DNA of 16,324 nt, taken from RGIG6374 sp045600965 (GTDB taxonomy: Bacteria; Bacteroidota; Bacteroidia; Bacteroidales; UBA932). Positions 13,807-16,324 of the stretch are shown in pieces (position 1 is the stretch's first letter; every line of letters starts with the position of its first letter). The translations under genes were made by a program, and so were the position numbers. The DNA is taken from positions 1 through 16,324 of the forward strand of contig JAZRYW010000053.1 in the NCBI GenBank assembly GCA_045600965.1, written 5' to 3'. A model generated the notes under the pieces. The model saw nothing but the letters and a program-made list of their open reading frames with translations, was not told the origin of the DNA and made no database searches.

Positions 13807-15552
13807 ATGAATAGACTGTTTCTTTCACTTGCTGCCATTGCAATATGCGCCTGCAGCAAGACTACCGTAACGTCACCTGAAGGATCCGTATCCGTAAGGA
13901 TGGGTGACGGCACAATGGAGATTTCATACGCCGGCAACATCGTCCAGACCATAAGGATGGACTGCGGGGAGCTGCTTGGAGCATCCGGAACCGTGGCGGT
14001 CGAGGAATCCTACGATCTGCTTGCGGGCAAAAGAATGCACTGCACCAACAGCGCAAGTTCAAGGACTTTCACCTATGACGGCCTGAGCGTGGAGGTCCGC
14101 GCATACAACGACGGCGTCGCCTTCCGTTTCAACGGCCGCCATCCTGAGACGGACTATGTCATTCCTCAGGAGCGCAACCGCTGGCTGCTCAGGGAGAAGG
14201 CAGACTATGAAGGACTTTTCCCCCTCACCGACACCGCCGCCACCGGGGTATGGTATTATCCGGCGCTTGTAGAATATGGTGAAGGTGCATTCGGACTGAT
14301 TACAGAATCGGGGGTCTATCGCGGGCAGTGCGGTTCCTGCCTGAAGAGCGCCGCGAGCGATGACAGTTACCGCATCACCGCCGCAGACAGCCTTTTCACC
14401 GACGGCGTTTCACCCTGGAGACTGGTGATAGTCGGCAAGCTCTCCGACATAGTCGCATCCACTCTCGTGACAGACGTCGCTGAGCCCTGCCGTCTCGAGG
14501 ACACTTCGTGGATACATCCCGGACTTTCATCCTGGATATACTGGTCGTCCAATCACGGCTCCAACGACTACGCCCAGGTCACTTCATTCATCGACCTTGC
14601 AGCCGAAATGGGATGGCCTTACAATCTCATCGACGCCGAATGGGATGTTATGACCAACGGCGGCACGATAGAGGACGCCGTGGCCTATGCGAATGCCAAG
14701 GGCATCAGGACCAACATCTGGTACAATTCGGGCAAGTCCTGGATCGGGCCCGGTGCGCCCGGTCCGCTGTTCCTGATGTCCGACCCCGAAGTGAGGGAGG
14801 CAGAGATGAGCAGGATCGAAAAAATGGGGGTCACCGGCATCAAGGTCGATTTCTTCAAGGATGACGGCAGCGAATCCATAGAATACTATATGGATCTTCT
14901 CGAAGATGCGGCAAGACACCACCTGATGGTCGACTTCCACGGATGCACGCTTCCGCGCGGCTGGGAAAGGACCTATCCCAACCTGATGTCGATGGAGGCA
15001 GTGTTCGGCGCCGAATGGTACAACAACATACCTTTCTTCACACCGCTCGCCGCCGCACACAACGCCACCCTGCCTTTCACAAGGAACGTCGTGGGCCCTA
15101 TGGACTACACTCCCGGGACCTTCTCCGACAGCCAGCATCCCCACATCACCACCTGGGGCCACGAACTGGCTCTGACCGTCCTCTTCGAGTCAGGACTTCA
15201 GCATATGCCCGACAGGCCTTCAGTCTATCTGGGCTTCGGCGAAGAGGTGAAATCTCTTCTGAGCAACCTGCCCAACACCTGGGAAGACACACGGCTTCTT
15301 GCCGGCTACCCCGGCGACCACGCGGTTCTGGCAAGGCTGAAGGACGGCAAATGGTATGTGGCAGGCATCAACGGCACGGACCGGGACAAGGAGATTTCGT
15401 TCGACCTTGCCCAACTCGGGCTGAAATCCTGCACCGTCAGACTCTTTGTCGACGGGCCTGAAGGGCAGTCTATAGAGACCGTCCTTTCCGAGGAACTGCA
15501 GCATAAGGTGGACTGCCTGCCAAGAGGCGGATTCCTTGCGGTAGTGGAATAA
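13807..15552 (+). CDS. Glycoside hydrolase family 97 lipoprotein, retaining type
   Basis: The protein has 581 aa. The start at 13807 gives a lipoprotein signal (MNRLFLSLAAIAICACSK; probable lipid-bearing Cys in ICAC). The N-terminal beta-sandwich (about 20-230) includes VAFRFNGR and GLFPLTDTAATGVWYYPALVEYGEGAFGLITES. The (beta/alpha)8 barrel follows with WIHPGLSSWIYWSSNHGSND, LIDAEWD, IWYNSGKSW and GVTGIKVDFFKDD. D348 in KVDFF is at the nucleophile site of retaining GH97 enzymes, the alpha-galactosidase-like branch, unlike inverting SusB. E397 and E403 (SMEAVFGAEW) include the likely acid/base, E403 by spacing of 55 from D348. The C-terminal beta domain starts around 500. Retaining members act on alpha-galactosides or related pyranosides. 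The true substrate here is not known. Confidence 0.92.
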   Translation: MNRLFLSLAAIAICACSKTTVTSPEGSVSVRMGDGTMEISYAGNIVQTIRMDCGELLGASGTVAVEESYDLLAGKRMHCTNSASSRTFTYDGLSVEVRAYNDGVAFRFNGRHPETDYVIPQERNRWLLREKADYEGLFPLTDTAATGVWYYPALVEYGEGAFGLITESGVYRGQCGSCLKSAASDDSYRITAADSLFTDGVSPWRLVIVGKLSDIVASTLVTDVAEPCRLEDTSWIHPGLSSWIYWSSNHGSNDYAQVTSFIDLAAEMGWPYNLIDAEWDVMTNGGTIEDAVAYANAKGIRTNIWYNSGKSWIGPGAPGPLFLMSDPEVREAEMSRIEKMGVTGIKVDFFKDDGSESIEYYMDLLEDAARHHLMVDFHGCTLPRGWERTYPNLMSMEAVFGAEWYNNIPFFTPLAAAHNATLPFTRNVVGPMDYTPGTFSDSQHPHITTWGHELALTVLFESGLQHMPDRPSVYLGFGEEVKSLLSNLPNTWEDTRLLAGYPGDHAVLARLKDGKWYVAGINGTDRDKEISFDLAQLGLKSCTVRLFVDGPEGQSIETVLSEELQHKVDCLPRGGFLAVVE

Positions 15553-15573
15553 CCGAATTTGACCAACTTGTGC

Positions 15574-15581
15574 TATATTTG
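15574..15581 (+). promoter_or_regulatory. -7 element for the DUF486 gene
   Basis: TATATTTG matches TAnnTTTG and lies 24 nt before the ATG at 15606. A TTTG at 15558-15561 is too close for normal -33 spacing. Readthrough from GH97 is possible since no terminator is seen after 15552. Confidence 0.55.
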
Positions 15582-15605
15582 CGGCCAGTCAGAAAACAGA
15601 CAACT

Positions 15606-15974
15606 ATGCAGGGACTCTGGACCATACTCCTTCTCATACTGTCGAACGTATGTATGACGTTCGCCTGGTACGGACACTTGAAACTTCAGCAGATGCACAT
15701 ATCGGACAGCTGGCCTCTGATATTGGTCATCCTGTTCTCCTGGGGAATAGCGTTCTTCGAATACTGCGCCCAGGTTCCGGCCAACAGGATAGGCTTCATC
15801 GACAATGGGGGCCCGTTCAACCTGATGCAGCTCAAGGTCATCCAGGAGGCCATCTCCCTGACCGTGTTCACCATCCTTGTAACCATATTCTTCAAGGGCC
15901 AGCCGTTGCAGTGGAACCACTTCGTGGCATTCGGGTTCCTGCTTCTTGCAGTGGTATTCGTATTTCTGAAGTAG
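15606..15974 (+). CDS. DMT-superfamily small membrane protein, DUF486
   Basis: This 122-aa inner-membrane protein has four hydrophobic segments: residues about 4-20, 30-50, 72-94 and 100-121. It matches the DUF486 family, with the hallmark blocks NVCMTFAWYGHLK, SWGIAFFEYCAQVPANRIG, NLMQLKVIQEAISLTVF and the C-terminal GFLLLAVVFVFLK. The family is placed near small drug/metabolite transporters, but no substrate is established. The start at 15606 follows the -7 element; an in-frame upstream ATG at 15570 overlaps the promoter and is rejected. It ends at a bidirectional terminator shared with the tRNA unit. Confidence 0.9.
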   Translation: MQGLWTILLLILSNVCMTFAWYGHLKLQQMHISDSWPLILVILFSWGIAFFEYCAQVPANRIGFIDNGGPFNLMQLKVIQEAISLTVFTILVTIFFKGQPLQWNHFVAFGFLLLAVVFVFLK

Positions 15975-15986
15975 ACGGGCTGAGAC

Positions 15987-16024
15987 AAAAAAAACAGGAT
16001 GGCTGAAAAGTCATCCTGTTTTTT
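15987..16024. terminator. Bidirectional Rho-independent terminator
   Basis: The stem ACAGGATGGC/GTCATCCTGT (one G-U pair) encloses a TGAAAA loop (16004-16009). It is flanked by an A run (15987-15994) and a T run (16019-16024), so on both strands the hairpin is followed by a U tract. On the plus strand it ends DUF486. On the minus strand it begins 1-2 nt after the tRNA-Ala 3' end and ends the 16S-tRNA transcript. Confidence 0.93.
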
Positions 16025-16025
16025 G

Positions 16026-16098
16026 TGGAGAATAAGAGATTCGAACTCTTGACCCCCTGCTTGCAAAGCAGGTGCTCTACCAACTGAGCTAATCCCCC
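16026..16098 (-). tRNA. tRNA-Ala (anticodon TGC)
   Basis: The 73-nt cloverleaf has anticodon TGC in CTGCTTTGCAAGCAG. The acceptor stem GGGGGAT/ATTCTCC carries the G3-U70 pair that marks alanine tRNA, and the T arm AGAGTTCGAATCTCT is intact. CCA is not encoded (CA then A follow the discriminator A). It is the last gene of the 16S-linked unit. Confidence 0.97.
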
Positions 16099-16108
16099 GG
16101 GTAAGAAG

Positions 16109-16182
16109 TAGGACCGCGCGGAGTTGAACCGCGGACCTCCACATTATCAGTGTGGCGCTCTAACCAACTGAGCTACGATCCT
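16109..16182 (-). tRNA. tRNA-Ile (anticodon GAT)
   Basis: The 74-nt cloverleaf has acceptor stem AGGATCG/CGGTCCT, D arm GCTCAGTTGGTTAGAGC, anticodon loop CTGATAA with anticodon GAT, and T arm CGCGGTTCAACTCCGCG. CCA is not encoded. It is separated from tRNA-Ala by 10 nt. This tRNA-Ile/tRNA-Ala pair is the usual content of Bacteroidota 16S-23S spacers. Confidence 0.97.
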
Positions 16183-16256
16183 ATATAAAAAGGAAGACAA
16201 ACTTCGCTCCGCTTTCCCTCTCGCGACGATAAGCCTGAGAGCAAGGTCAGCTCCAA

Positions 16257-16324
<68 letters not shown>

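Noticed and set aside
15686..16144. Minus-strand frame running through the tRNAs and into DUF486
   Set aside because: It covers two tRNA genes and a terminator and is antisense to DUF486.

Overview
The window reads as chromosomal DNA from a Bacteroidales bacterium. Three things support this. Several genes have promoters of the Bacteroidota type (TAnnTTTG -7 element, once with a TTTG -33 element at 19-bp spacing) and little Shine-Dalgarno signal. Typical Bacteroidota families are present (DUF6515, GH43 and GH97 exoenzymes, a split-type tmRNA tag ending YALAA). The 3' tail of a 16S rRNA gene lies at the right edge. The exact sequence of that tail (GGGGCTAAGTCG, GAACACCTCCTTT) fits the Bacteroidaceae/Muribaculaceae side better than Alistipes, but 67 bases of 16S are too few to be sure. 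Coding DNA is GC-rich by eye and intergenic DNA is AT-rich.

Layout, left to right. Positions 1-200 hold a strong minus-strand promoter and a structured leader that runs off the left edge and resembles an rRNA leader. Next is a minus-strand operon (4521 to 257) of a secreted DUF6515 protein, an OPT-family peptide transporter and tripeptidase PepT: import of small peptides and their hydrolysis. A divergent promoter region separates it from a plus-strand membrane-anchored endonuclease/exonuclease/phosphatase-fold protein (4629-5675). That gene converges on a minus-strand secreted GH43 glycosidase (5684-7285). The GH43 start codon lies 5 nt after the 3' end of the ssrA (tmRNA) gene (7291-7683). 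Upstream of ssrA is a 143-bp near-perfect palindrome.

From 7921 to 15552 a tight plus-strand operon encodes six proteins: a family 2 glycosyltransferase with a second, degenerate GT-like half, a SpoIID/LytB-domain protein, an AmpG-like MFS permease, a NamZ-type (DUF1343, GH171) exo-N-acetylmuramidase lipoprotein, a YbaK-type Cys-tRNA deacylase and a GH97 lipoprotein of the retaining type. SpoIID, AmpG and NamZ together point to peptidoglycan turnover or muropeptide scavenging.

The right end holds a small DUF486 membrane protein. It converges, through a shared bidirectional terminator, on minus-strand tRNA-Ala(TGC), tRNA-Ile(GAT) and 16S rRNA (partial). The most striking structural point is that the 16S-tRNA-Ile-tRNA-Ala unit ends in a terminator directly after tRNA-Ala, with no 23S gene following. 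Together with the rRNA-like leader at the left edge, this suggests an unlinked or split ribosomal RNA operon, unless it is an assembly effect. No phage, transposase, CRISPR or defence genes were seen.
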